Assembly (NCBI GenBank): GCA_022360105.1
Contig: JAKSDL010000645.1
Coordinates: 1 to 34,056 of the forward strand
Direction of reading: 5' to 3'
DNA: 34,056 bases
Source of the DNA: Pseudomonadota bacterium
GTDB taxonomy: Bacteria > SAR324 > XYD2-FULL-50-16 > JAHJRI01
In this document: piece by piece, positions 16,933 to 25,180 of the stretch
Position numbering within the stretch: the stretch's first letter is position 1
How the letters are laid out: every line of letters starts with the position of its first letter
Translations under genes and position numbers: made by a program
Notes under the pieces: model-generated
The model's database searches: none
The model's input: the letters and a program-made list of their open reading frames with translations, nothing else
What the model was told of the DNA's origin: nothing

Positions 16933-17430
16933 TTATTTTGTGAAACAAGACCGCACTTTTTCCTTGATCTTGTCATCAACAGAGATTCCTTCCGCCAATT
17001 CTCTGTAATCGGCACGTAATTCTTCACTGGCTTCCGGGTGATGGATAATCAGCGAGAACTTGTAATATCTGTATTCGTTTCTGGTTAATTTACCCAAATC
17101 TGTCTGAAAAGTCTCTACCGGTTTATTCTTTTCATTAAACCAGTCGTGGCTGCGGTGCAGTGTCGATACTAACTCGCATTTGCAGTTCTCATTGTGAGGT
17201 ATCTCAGGGGGCTGTTTTTCTTTAAAATCTTCTCCAAATGCCTTTCCTTCATCAAGCAGGCATGCCAGTGGTGTATCCCTATTGATGGGGGTGGTGAGCT
17301 TTTGCCCCCTGATTGAGATCTGCTTACCTCTGACAATGGTCGGTCCTTTGCGCTTCTGTCTGGCCCTTAGAGTCAGTATCAACACAGCCGCTGCCAGAAC
17401 AGCCAGGAATTTTAAAGAAAAAATTTCCAT
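16933..17430 (-). CDS. Membrane-anchored protein of unknown function, coupled to recN
   Basis: A 165-residue protein with an N-terminal membrane helix (residues ~5-21) followed by a basic stretch (RARQKRKGP), which predicts an N-out anchor with a cytoplasmic body. Residues ~55-87 read ACLLDEGKAFGEDFKEKQ, then PPEIPHNENCKCEL. The order Cys, D-G-K-x-F, PP-x2-PH-x-NC-x-C resembles the C-terminal motif of phage Mu gpF/SPP1 gp7-like head proteins. The rest (helical, charged, C-terminal SCFTK) is unlike them. The ATG overlaps the recN stop by one base (TAATG), so translation is probably coupled to recN. I do not recognise the family and assign no function. Confidence 0.7.
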   Translation of the reverse strand: MEIFSLKFLAVLAAAVLILTLRARQKRKGPTIVRGKQISIRGQKLTTPINRDTPLACLLDEGKAFGEDFKEKQPPEIPHNENCKCELVSTLHRSHDWFNEKNKPVETFQTDLGKLTRNEYRYYKFSLIIHHPEASEELRADYRELAEGISVDDKIKEKVRSCFTK

Positions 17431-19115
17431 TAATTTCGATTCTCCTGCGAAAGCATATCGGAGGCAACAGCCCGTGTTTTGTCAGATATTTCATTTCCAG
17501 CCAGGAATTGTGCAATTTCCTCGATACGATCATTTTGCTCCAGCCTGTGAATCAGGGTTTTGCTGGCGTTGTTCTCAACCACTTTTTCGACCTTCAGGTG
17601 GTCTATCGCTTTGGCTGCAATTTGCGGGGAATGGGTTATACAGAGAATTTGTCTGGATTCACCCAGTTTGGTTAGTTTCTCTCCCACAGTTTCAGCAACC
17701 CTTCCACTAATGCCCGAATCCACTTCATCAAACACCATGGAACCGAAAGAAATGTCATAATTGAGAGCTGTTTTTATGGCCAGCATGATTCTGGACAGTT
17801 CACCGCCGGAAGCAATTTTGGATAAGGGTTTTAATGGTGTCCCGGGATTGGTGGCGATCAAAAATTCAGCCAGGTCTATTCCCCTTCCGTTAAAAGGCAA
17901 ATCATTCTCAGATTTTGGTACGAATGCCTTTAGTTCAATTTCAAAGGAACTTTGCTCCATGCCCAACTCTTTCAATGTGGCAATGATTGTTTTTTCAAAG
18001 CTTGCCTTTGCTGATAACCTTCGCCCTGAGATCGTTTTGGCTTCTTCCAGAAGTTTTTTTGTCTGTTCTTCGATTTCCTGCCCCAACTCCCCGGAGCTAA
18101 ATTCCCGATTTTCAAGTTTATCCAGCTTTTGCTGCTGCTCGTCTTTGTACTGGTAAATCTCTTCCAGTGTGTTTCCATACTTGCGTTTTAAAGCATCCAA
18201 TTCAGACAGGCGGCTGTTAACCTGCTCCAACCGTTGTGGGTTAACTTCCAGTTTGGAAACATAACCGGTAATTTCATTGGATGCCTCTTCCAATGAAATC
18301 AATCCGGATTGCATTTCTTTATAAACAGGCTCCAGTTTTTCATCCAGCTTGAGTGCCTGTTGGAGATCTCCTAAAGAAGAGGAAATCACAGCCAAAGGTG
18401 AATGCTCATCGCTGTTCCAGTCGGCAATGGGGGTAAGCGAGTTAATCAGCTGTTCCCCATTGGCAAGCAATCTGGCATCCTCGTATAATGCGGATTCTTC
18501 ATCTGCGCTGAATCCGGCTTCATCGATTTCAGAGATCTGAAATCGTAAGAAATCAATTTCACGATTTCTATCAGCCGCATTCTGCTGCAACTCAGCAAGA
18601 TCTTTTCTCTTTTTGGATAATTCACCTGCTTCTTGGGAAAATTTGCCAACACGCTCCTGTATACCCGCAAATTCGTCAAGAAAACGAATATGAAGAACAG
18701 GCATCAGCAGTGATTGTTGGGAATGTTGACCGTGAAGATCCACAAGATGTTCTGCAAATAAAACCAGCTTGTTCAGATTGATGGTATGGTCGTTGAGATA
18801 GATTGAGTTTTTGCCGGACATATGCACTTTGCGACGAACAATCAACTCCCCCTCATGTTCAACATCCATCTCTTCAAGCAATGCAACAACCGGGGGAATG
18901 GTGTCGATATTAAACTCAGCTTCTACAGATAAAAATTCCTTTCCGGTCCGAATCAAATCTTTGGGACATTTTTCCCCAAGGATCAGTCTCAAAGCTTTAA
19001 TTAATACGGATTTGCCTGCTCCGGTTTCACCGGTCAGTGCTGTGAAACCGGTATTAAATTCGACTATCTGTTTTTCAATGGTCGCCAGATTTTGAATGAA
19101 TAATCGTTTTAACAT
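17430..19115 (-). CDS. recN: DNA repair protein RecN
   Basis: A 561-residue SMC-like ATPase acting early in double-strand break repair, where it holds DNA ends and promotes RecA-dependent recombination. The N-terminal half has Walker A GETGAGKS (29-36) in the typical opening MLKRLFIQNLATIEKQIVEF...GFTALTGETGAGKSVLI. A long coiled coil occupies ~150-390. The C-terminal half carries the ABC signature ASGGELSRIMLAIK and Walker B MVFDEVDSGISG, then the H-loop ITHSPQIAAKA. The length is normal. No ribosome site is visible before ATG 19115, but the start agrees with family N-termini. It lies 29 bases after the sigma-54 activator and probably shares its transcript. I see no LexA-type operator near it. 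Confidence 0.95.
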   Translation of the reverse strand: MLKRLFIQNLATIEKQIVEFNTGFTALTGETGAGKSVLIKALRLILGEKCPKDLIRTGKEFLSVEAEFNIDTIPPVVALLEEMDVEHEGELIVRRKVHMSGKNSIYLNDHTINLNKLVLFAEHLVDLHGQHSQQSLLMPVLHIRFLDEFAGIQERVGKFSQEAGELSKKRKDLAELQQNAADRNREIDFLRFQISEIDEAGFSADEESALYEDARLLANGEQLINSLTPIADWNSDEHSPLAVISSSLGDLQQALKLDEKLEPVYKEMQSGLISLEEASNEITGYVSKLEVNPQRLEQVNSRLSELDALKRKYGNTLEEIYQYKDEQQQKLDKLENREFSSGELGQEIEEQTKKLLEEAKTISGRRLSAKASFEKTIIATLKELGMEQSSFEIELKAFVPKSENDLPFNGRGIDLAEFLIATNPGTPLKPLSKIASGGELSRIMLAIKTALNYDISFGSMVFDEVDSGISGRVAETVGEKLTKLGESRQILCITHSPQIAAKAIDHLKVEKVVENNASKTLIHRLEQNDRIEEIAQFLAGNEISDKTRAVASDMLSQENRN

Positions 19116-19144
19116 GTTGGAGGGTATGGGGTTATAAAAATAAG

Positions 19145-20656
19145 CTAATCCACCGGATTAATTTTGCGCACAATAATGTTATACTTTCGGATACGATAGC
19201 GAAGTTGCCTCAGGCTGATACCCAGCATTTCAGCGGCTTTAATCTGCACGCCTCTGGTTCTCTTTAGAGCATTTTCGATGGCTTCCACTTCTTCAAATTC
19301 AATTTGACTCTTTACCTCGAATTGTTCCGATTCGGTTATCGATTGCATAGTTGGAGATTCGGCGCGCAACGGCATCAAGAGACGAGATTTCTGGCTGAAT
19401 TTCAAATAATTGTTTTGCTCCATTAAAAATGCCGAGTGCACCGTATTTTCCAATTCTCTTACATTACCGGGCCAATCCTGTTCCGAAAGCATTTCCAAAT
19501 CCCTGGGGCGAATCCGCACGTTTTTGTGAGATTGCTGATTTAAACTATCCAAAAAATGATTGATCAACAAAGGAATGTCTTCCCTTCTTTCCCTTAGCGG
19601 GGGGACTTCCAGGCGTATCACATTCAAACGGTAATAAAGATCCTCTCTAAAAGTCCCGTTTCGCACGGCATCTTCCAATAAAATATTGGTTGCACAAACC
19701 ACTCGCACATCTACGTGGATTGTCCGGGTTCCCCCCAGACGTTCAAACTGGCCTTCTTGGAGAACCCTCAATATCTTTGCCTGAAAGCCAAGTGAGGTGT
19801 CTCCAATTTCGTCTAAGAATAAGGTACCCCCGTCGGCAAGCTCAAACCGACCTTTTCGGGTGGTTGCAGCTCCCGTGAAAGCACCTTTTTCATGACCGAA
19901 CAACTCACTTTCCAAGAGGTTTTCAGACAGCGCCGCACAATTCACCCCGATAAACGGAGCCTTACGGTGCAAACTATTGTTGTGAATGGCTCTTGCAATC
20001 AATTCCTTACCAGTCCCACTTTCTCCATAGATCAATACATTGGTTTTGCTTGCCGCAATTCTCTTAATGATATTGGCAACCTGTTTCAGTTTCTCACTCT
20101 GACCAACAATATCATCAATAATTTTTGGGGTGGTTTGCTGTTGCTGAAAGGAATCCTGTATTTCAATAACCGGAAAACCCCTGGCTATCATGCTAACAGC
20201 CAACATATCCCCAATAAATTTTATGATTCGTGCAATATCATTGATATCATCAACTTTCGTCACCATCGTGCTGAGGATACACAGCGGCAGGTGCTGTTGC
20301 TGGTAAGTTACCGGCTGGATAATCGTGGCGATGTGTTCATCGCTTTGCAATTCAGGAGAAGGAAGTTCAAGAAAATCCGGCTCGTCCGGATACAGGATCA
20401 TTTCATGTTGCAGTTTCAAGGCAGGTGAGTTGGGCAGATTGGTTGTCTGCCTGTTCCATCTATTCTTCTCACTTTCCGATATTTCAGGCGCCAGATCGAT
20501 AAAATATTTGTTGATTATGTTATCCCGAATCAACAGACAAGGGTTCCGCAACGGCAAATACTCCTGAAGCATGATCAATACCATGTTCATGTTACGCATC
20601 AGGTCGCCATCGGAATTTAGAAGTCGGCAAATCTGGTTGATCAGGTTTAAGTACAT
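19145..20656 (-). CDS. Sigma-54-dependent transcriptional activator (GAF-AAA+-Fis, NifA-like layout)
   Basis: A 503-residue enhancer-binding protein. Residues ~1-165 form a sensory region consistent with a GAF-like fold; no phospho-acceptor receiver domain is present. The AAA+ core has Walker A GESGTGKE (211-218), the sigma-54 contact loop GAFTGA (258-263), Walker [11 protein letters not shown] (277-286) and the arginine fingers in [11 protein letters not shown]. The C-terminus (~455-495) is a Fis-type helix-turn-helix, [21 protein letters not shown], close to that of NifA and relatives. It would drive open-complex formation at -24/-12 promoters in response to a ligand. A 14-base palindrome at 20674-20687 lies just upstream of its start. 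No sigma-54 promoter was recognised in this window, so its targets are unknown. Confidence 0.92.
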   Translation of the reverse strand: MYLNLINQICRLLNSDGDLMRNMNMVLIMLQEYLPLRNPCLLIRDNIINKYFIDLAPEISESEKNRWNRQTTNLPNSPALKLQHEMILYPDEPDFLELPSPELQSDEHIATIIQPVTYQQQHLPLCILSTMVTKVDDINDIARIIKFIGDMLAVSMIARGFPVIEIQDSFQQQQTTPKIIDDIVGQSEKLKQVANIIKRIAASKTNVLIYGESGTGKELIARAIHNNSLHRKAPFIGVNCAALSENLLESELFGHEKGAFTGAATTRKGRFELADGGTLFLDEIGDTSLGFQAKILRVLQEGQFERLGGTRTIHVDVRVVCATNILLEDAVRNGTFREDLYYRLNVIRLEVPPLRERREDIPLLINHFLDSLNQQSHKNVRIRPRDLEMLSEQDWPGNVRELENTVHSAFLMEQNNYLKFSQKSRLLMPLRAESPTMQSITESEQFEVKSQIEFEEVEAIENALKRTRGVQIKAAEMLGISLRQLRYRIRKYNIIVRKINPVD

Positions 20657-20673
20657 TTATAGTAAAGAAAATA

Positions 20674-20687
20674 GAGATTAAAATCTC
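20674..20687. repeat. Palindrome upstream of the sigma-54 activator
   Basis: GAGATT-AA-AATCTC is a perfect 6-bp inverted repeat, 17 bases before the activator's ATG at 20656. It could be an autoregulatory operator or a small 5' hairpin. Nothing else supports it. Confidence 0.3.
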
Positions 20688-21001
20688 GTGAATCGATTTG
20701 TGAATGTCTGGGTTGTTATCAGTCAAACTAATAGTATTTTCAGTGTTTGTAAATGCAGGAGCCCGTTTGCCAGTATCCGGCAGCCGCTATTTTAAATCAT
20801 TTTTAGCAGTATTTCAGCGATTTTTCATCTCAATGTGCAGCTGGAAAACGAAGAGGAAAGTCTTTCGATTTGTATCAATAATAACAAGAGATTACCCGGT
20901 TTGACTATTTATGTTTCAAAATAAAAATCCCGGATGTTACCATTGTGCAAGTGATGACTTCCTGATATGCCGGAAATAGGAGGCGACGTACCCCAGGCAT
21001 T

Positions 21002-21021
21002 GATCACAAATTTTTGTGATC
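21002..21021. repeat. Perfect 9-bp dyad in the ftsY leader
   Basis: GATCACAAA (21002-21010) and TTTGTGATC (21013-21021) are perfect inverted arms around TT. It lies 35 bases before the ftsY ATG and 18 bases after an AGGAGG. It has the half-sites of a CRP-like operator in the opposite order (TCACA...TGTGA), so it is not a normal CRP site. Confidence 0.45.
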
Positions 21022-21056
21022 TTGATTTATTCAACATCTACCGGATCAACCATTAC

Positions 21057-22142
21057 ATGCTGTTCAATAAGAAAAAAAAGGCTGAAAAAAAAGAGCTCAA
21101 AGAAAAGAAAAAAGAGTTCGAAGAAAAATCACGTGAATTATCAGAACAACTGACCACCGCAGAACAAGATTTCAAGTCAAAGCAACCCGTCTTAACCAAA
21201 GAAATTCACGCTCCACCCAGTGAGGAAGAATCAAAAGGATTTTTTCAAAAATTCAAAAGCGGGATTTCCAAAACAAAAAGGATGCTGGTCGGCGGTTTGA
21301 TGGACCTATCAGTCGATGATCCCATCGATGACGATTTTCTGGAGGATTTGGAAGACAGTCTGCTGGCAGCTGATCTTGGAATCAATACCACCAGCAAAAT
21401 TCTTGATATTGTTGAGGGGCAGGCCGATGAAAAGATATTAAAAACCCAGTCGGGAGCAGTAGAAGTTGTTAAAACAACAATCACCAACATCCTGGATCAG
21501 GGTGATCAACGTTTACCTGTTGCGGAATCAGGCCCTACTGTTTACCTGTTTGTCGGTGTTAACGGCGTTGGAAAAACCACATCAATCGGAAAAATCGCCG
21601 CTCAATTCAAAGCCGATGGAAAGAAAGTGTTGGTCGCAGCGGGAGATACGTTTAGAGCTGCTGCCATAGAACAATTGGCAGAATGGTGTGATCGAGCCGA
21701 AGTGGATATTGTAAAAAAAGATATCAATTCCGATCCATCAGCTACAATGTATGAAGCCGCATCAAAAGCAGTTGAAGAAAAATACGATATCCTGCTCTGC
21801 GATACCTCGGGGCGACTTCATACAAAAAAGAATTTGATGGATGAGTTGTATAAAATGCAAAAGGTTCTGAAAAAAATCATTCCTGAAGCCCCACACTCGT
21901 CCCTACTCGTTTTGGATGCCAATACGGGCCAAAATGCGATCATGCAAACCAAAGAGTTTTCAGAACAAATAGGGTTGGATGGCCTGATTGTAACTAAGCT
22001 TGATGGGACAGCAAAAGGCGGGGTCATTATCGGTATTGTGAACGAATTTGAAATTCCGGTTTTCTATATCGGTGTTGGTGAAGGTATCCACGATCTTCAA
22101 CCATTTTCCGCAAGAATGTTTGCAGACTCTCTATTTGAGTGA
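21057..22142 (+). CDS. ftsY: Signal recognition particle receptor FtsY
   Basis: A 361-residue SRP GTPase that docks ribosome-SRP complexes at the inner membrane for co-translational insertion. A short charged A region (~1-60, very Lys/Glu-rich) is followed by the N domain (~60-155) and the G domain. GTPase motifs are G1 GVNGVGKT (167-174), the insertion-box segment GDTFRAAAIEQL, G3 DTSGRLHTKKNLMDEL, G4 TKLDGTAKGG, and the closing IGVGEGIHDLQPF. The frame is open from ATG 20967, but I choose ATG 21057. The family-like N-terminus MLFNKKKKAEKKE starts there, and the extra 30 residues would span an AGGAGG and a perfect dyad. Neither start has a good ribosome site. The radical SAM gene follows 12 bases later. 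Confidence 0.93.
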   Translation: MLFNKKKKAEKKELKEKKKEFEEKSRELSEQLTTAEQDFKSKQPVLTKEIHAPPSEEESKGFFQKFKSGISKTKRMLVGGLMDLSVDDPIDDDFLEDLEDSLLAADLGINTTSKILDIVEGQADEKILKTQSGAVEVVKTTITNILDQGDQRLPVAESGPTVYLFVGVNGVGKTTSIGKIAAQFKADGKKVLVAAGDTFRAAAIEQLAEWCDRAEVDIVKKDINSDPSATMYEAASKAVEEKYDILLCDTSGRLHTKKNLMDELYKMQKVLKKIIPEAPHSSLLVLDANTGQNAIMQTKEFSEQIGLDGLIVTKLDGTAKGGVIIGIVNEFEIPVFYIGVGEGIHDLQPFSARMFADSLFE

Positions 22143-22154
22143 AGGTAGGTCCTG

Positions 22155-23030
22155 ATGAAATATGAAGGTCCGGTTTATCGCCCCCCAAGTGAAGCAAATT
22201 CTCTGCTGATTCAGGCAACTATTGGTTGTCCCCACAACCGTTGTACCTTTTGCCTGGTCTATAAAAACGGTCCGGAATATAGGGAACGCAGCGTAAGCGA
22301 GCTCAAAGCGGAGATTGATGAAGCAGCTGAAGATTACGGCCAGCACATTCAAACCATTTTCTTTCCCTCGGGAAATACGATTGCAATGGAAACCAAAAAG
22401 CTGGCAGCTATCTGTCAGCATGCCAAATCCCGTTTCCCTAATCTGCAACGGATCACTGTCTATGGATCATCTCAATATATTTATAAAAAGGGATCTGAAG
22501 ATCTCAACATACTGAAGGAAGCTGGTCTTTCGCGTATACACGTCGGATTGGAGTCTGGTGACGATGCAATCCTTCGAAAAATAAAAAAAGGCTGTCTGAG
22601 CAAAACACAGATTGAAGCAGGATTATGGGTGATGCAAGCCGGAATCGAATTGAGTATGTACGTTATATTAGGTATCGGCGGCAAGTCTGGGTCACAGGGC
22701 CATGCTCTGGCTACTGCTGAAGTTCTCAACCAGGTTCAACCGCATTTCATTCGCTTGCGTACTTTTGTTCCCAAAGTCAATACGACGCTGTTGGATGATG
22801 TAAAGTCCGGAAAATTCGAGATGCTGGGACCGCATGAAGTATTAAAAGAAACACATATGCTGGTTTCAAAGCTTACAGCCCACTCTTTTTTGACAAGCGA
22901 TCACTACACTAATTACATCAATGCTCAGGGAAGGTTGCCGCTTGAGAGAGAGAAAATACTGGAACAAATTGACGAAGCCTTGAAAAAGCCGGAGACGGAC
23001 TTCAGGCCATTTTTTATTGGAAACCAATAA
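22155..23030 (+). CDS. Radical SAM protein with a CX4CX2C cluster motif
   Basis: A 291-residue radical SAM enzyme. The cluster cysteines C25, C30 and C33 in IGCPHNRCTFCLVYK are spaced C-x4-C-x2-C instead of the usual C-x3-C-x2-C. The TIM-barrel features follow: FFPSGNTIAM near residue 70, RITVYGSSQYI near 97, and GLSRIHVGLESGDDAILRKIKKG near 128-150 (the SAM-contacting 'GleSg' strand). No B12, TRAM or SPASM domain is present, and there is no cysteine-rich C-terminus. It belongs to a widespread, largely uncharacterised group. It shares its transcript with ftsY (12-base gap, AGG-T-AGG ribosome site) and with the crotonase 15 bases downstream. The reaction is unknown. Confidence 0.85.
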   Translation: MKYEGPVYRPPSEANSLLIQATIGCPHNRCTFCLVYKNGPEYRERSVSELKAEIDEAAEDYGQHIQTIFFPSGNTIAMETKKLAAICQHAKSRFPNLQRITVYGSSQYIYKKGSEDLNILKEAGLSRIHVGLESGDDAILRKIKKGCLSKTQIEAGLWVMQAGIELSMYVILGIGGKSGSQGHALATAEVLNQVQPHFIRLRTFVPKVNTTLLDDVKSGKFEMLGPHEVLKETHMLVSKLTAHSFLTSDHYTNYINAQGRLPLEREKILEQIDEALKKPETDFRPFFIGNQ

Positions 23031-23045
23031 AGCGCAAACAAAACC

Positions 23046-23846
23046 ATGCAAAGTTATAAACACCTTAAAGTTAAAAACGAAGGCAGGGTCAAAATTGTCA
23101 CTTTTAACCGACCGGATCAACTCAATGCCTTGAATATTGAGATGATGAATGAAATCAGCGATTTTTCTTTTAAACTAAATGAGGACGGTGTCACCAGGGT
23201 TGTTGTTTTTACTGGTGAAGGGGAGCATTTCTGCAGTGGGATGGATCTGACAGATAAACAACGGATCGATCAGCACGAAAATGACAATCATCTGATGAAA
23301 TTAAGACATATGAAGATCGGACCTGAAATGATACGTCGTTTGTTTGAAATTGATCAGATAACTATTGCAGCAATAAATGGAGCTGCAGTAGGCGGGGGTG
23401 CGTGCATTGCCGCTGCCTGTGATTTCAGGATTGGAGAAACCGATTCAAAAATTGGCTATCCGGAGGTGAAACTGGCTATGAATCTAAGCTGGACTTCCCT
23501 GCCAATGCTTGTTCATTTGGTTGGACCTGTCAAAGCAAAACAGATGGTAATTCTGGCTGAAACGTTTGACGCAAGCACCATGAAGGACTGGGGTTTTTTA
23601 GATGACGTCGTTCCGGGTGAAATATTGATGAACAATGTTATGAAACTGGCAAAAAAATGTGCCTCTCAGGCTCCCATAGCTGCCCAAATGGTTAAACGTA
23701 GTGTAAACGCGATCAGTTCAGCCCTGGACAGGGCAATTATGCATATGGATTCTGATCAGTTTTTGTACGCAACCTCCGGAAAAGACTTTGAAGAGGGGAT
23801 CCAGGCGTTTTTAGAAAAACGCAAACCTGAGTTTAAAGGCGATTAG
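23046..23846 (+). CDS. Enoyl-CoA hydratase/isomerase family protein (crotonase fold)
   Basis: A 266-residue crotonase-fold protein acting on acyl-CoA thioesters. Oxyanion-hole segments are HFCSGMDL (61-68) and NGAAVGGGACIAAACDFRIG (111-130). Of the two glutamates that hydrate enoyl-CoA in classical enzymes, the second is kept (E140 in GYPEV). The first falls on C120 (GGGAC where GGGCE is usual). The fold is secure, but simple enoyl-CoA hydration is doubtful. Isomerase, hydrolase or another crotonase chemistry is possible. No ribosome site is visible before ATG 23046, 15 bases after the radical SAM gene. It could supply acyl-CoA turnover alongside the acyl-CoA synthetase at 30920, but that link is speculative. 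Confidence 0.88.
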   Translation: MQSYKHLKVKNEGRVKIVTFNRPDQLNALNIEMMNEISDFSFKLNEDGVTRVVVFTGEGEHFCSGMDLTDKQRIDQHENDNHLMKLRHMKIGPEMIRRLFEIDQITIAAINGAAVGGGACIAAACDFRIGETDSKIGYPEVKLAMNLSWTSLPMLVHLVGPVKAKQMVILAETFDASTMKDWGFLDDVVPGEILMNNVMKLAKKCASQAPIAAQMVKRSVNAISSALDRAIMHMDSDQFLYATSGKDFEEGIQAFLEKRKPEFKGD

Positions 23847-23897
23847 GAAATCATTCCAGCTTTTCCGTGCGATTGAGCTATGTGGGTAAATTATTGA

Positions 23898-24911
23898 TCA
23901 ATGCCTGCTAAAGAAGTCCTTTACGGCACTCACAAGCTTTTCAATACCAGTTTGATCGATGTCCAAATGAGTAACAAAGCGAATGGGATTTCTGGCATTG
24001 ATCAAAATCTCTCTCTTTTCAAGATAGGAAACGAGATCGCTTAAACAGGTCGGATCAACTGCGGCAAAAACCATATTGGTCTCTGCTGATCCCGGTAATA
24101 CCCTAACTTCAGCGACATCGTTTAGTAGAGTGGCTAAATAGTTGGCGTTCTGATGATCCTCCTCCAGCCTGGCAATATTGTTTTTTAAAGCAAATACACC
24201 TCCAGCGGCGATAATACCCGCTTGCCTCATACCACCACCTAACACTTTTCTCCAGCGAAGTGCTTTGTTGATTTTTTCGGTGCTTCCACACAATACTGAT
24301 CCAACAGGTGCTCCCAACCCTTTGGAAAGGCAGACAGAAACAGTATCAAAATATTGTGAAATCTCTTTCACATCAGTTTTCAGTTTTACAGCAGCGTTAA
24401 AAACACGTGCACCATCCAAGTGGATTCCAAGCTGATTCTTTATTGCGAGGTCCCTGGCACTTGCCTGGTATGCCAAGGGTAAAGTCCTGCCGGAATAGGT
24501 ATTTTCGAGACACAGCAGTTTTGTACGGGCGAAATGAAAATCATCCGGTTTTACGAGAGATTGGACTGTCTCAAGATTCAACCGGCCATCTTCCCCAATT
24601 TCAACGGGTTGAGGCTGAATACTGCCAAATATGGCTGCCCCGCCACCTTCATATTTATAGGTGTGTGCACTTTGTCCAACAATATATTCATCGCCGCGTT
24701 CACAATGACTCAGTAAAGCCAGCAAATTACTTTGGGTTCCGCTGCTGCAGAACAAAGCCGCTTCCTTGCCCAGCATATCAGCTGCCAATTCCTGCAAGTG
24801 ATTCACCGTGGGATCACTTCCATAAACATCATCACCAACATCAGCATTTGACATTGCATCACGCATAGCCTGGCCTGGTTTGGTGACTGTATCACTTCTT
24901 AAATCGATCAT
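23898..24911 (-). CDS. ltaE: Low-specificity L-threonine aldolase
   Basis: A 337-residue fold-type I PLP enzyme that cleaves L-threonine or L-allo-threonine to glycine and acetaldehyde. It has the typical opening MIDLRSDTVTKPGQAMRDAM, the GDDVYGSDPTVNHLQ segment, the ring-stacking region HTYKYEGGGAAIFG, the aspartate in HLDGARVFNAA (near 166) and the PLP lysine K197 in SVCLSKGLGAPVGS. The length and lysine position equal those of E. coli LtaE. It converges on the crotonase gene with 51 bases between the stops. A perfect TTGACA lies upstream, so it is probably its own unit. The ATG is not preceded by a clear ribosome site. Confidence 0.95.
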   Translation of the reverse strand: MIDLRSDTVTKPGQAMRDAMSNADVGDDVYGSDPTVNHLQELAADMLGKEAALFCSSGTQSNLLALLSHCERGDEYIVGQSAHTYKYEGGGAAIFGSIQPQPVEIGEDGRLNLETVQSLVKPDDFHFARTKLLCLENTYSGRTLPLAYQASARDLAIKNQLGIHLDGARVFNAAVKLKTDVKEISQYFDTVSVCLSKGLGAPVGSVLCGSTEKINKALRWRKVLGGGMRQAGIIAAGGVFALKNNIARLEEDHQNANYLATLLNDVAEVRVLPGSAETNMVFAAVDPTCLSDLVSYLEKREILINARNPIRFVTHLDIDQTGIEKLVSAVKDFFSRH

Positions 24912-24961
24912 TTTTAGGAAATGGATGGAAATTCTCTATCAAAAACATGTCATAAAAATCA

Positions 24962-24991
24962 AACTTACAGCCGCTACCAAACGCTTGTCAA
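24962..24991 (-). promoter_or_regulatory. ltaE: Candidate promoter of ltaE
   Basis: On the minus strand, TTGACA (24991-24986, perfect -35) is followed after 18 bases by TAAGTT (24967-24962, 3 of 6 to the -10 consensus). It lies about 50 bases before the ltaE start. The -10 is weak. Confidence 0.35.
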
Positions 24992-25098
24992 CAAACAGCC
25001 GCAACAATATCCTTGAGCGTCATCAAAGGAGAGTAGAATAAAGATATGAAGATAATTGCAGGAAGGCTTTTCGTCGATGATGGTTCTGCCTTGATGAT

Positions 25099-25139
25099 AA
25101 AAAACCGGATACCTTTATTCTTTCACGGTTTTTATCCGG
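25099..25139 (-). terminator. Intrinsic terminator of the GFA-family gene
   Basis: On the minus strand CCGGATA (25139-25133) pairs perfectly with TATCCGG (25111-25105) across a 21-base loop and is followed at once by six T (25104-25099). It starts 41 bases after the end of the GFA gene. An alternative inner pairing (AAAAACCG / CGGTTTTT) also exists. The opposite strand has no T-run. Confidence 0.65.
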
Positions 25140-25180
25140 ATAACGCGATCAAAACAGAACATTTACACAAAACACGTGTG

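Larger units (their letters stand above)
20657..21056. other. Divergent intergenic region between the sigma-54 activator and ftsY
   Basis: About 400 bases without a convincing gene. It holds the palindrome GAGATTaaAATCTC (20674-20687), a weak promoter-like pair TTGACT (20901) / AAAAAT (20923), an isolated AGGAGG (20978-20983) and the perfect dyad at 21002-21021 just ahead of ftsY. A 66-codon frame at 20704-20904 lacks any supporting signal. Confidence 0.5.

Noticed and set aside
19892..20428. 178-codon plus-strand frame inside the sigma-54 activator
   Set aside because: It is antisense to a clear AAA+ coding region, so it is a by-product of that reading frame.
20704..20904. 66-codon frame between the activator and ftsY
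   Set aside because: No ribosome site, no family resemblance, and it sits in a divergent control region.
21002..21021. CRP-type binding site
   Set aside because: The half-sites are in the reverse order (TCACA before TGTGA), so it does not match the CRP operator.
20967..21056. 30-residue upstream extension of FtsY
   Set aside because: The extension is unlike FtsY N-termini and would span an AGGAGG and a perfect dyad; the family-like start is at 21057.
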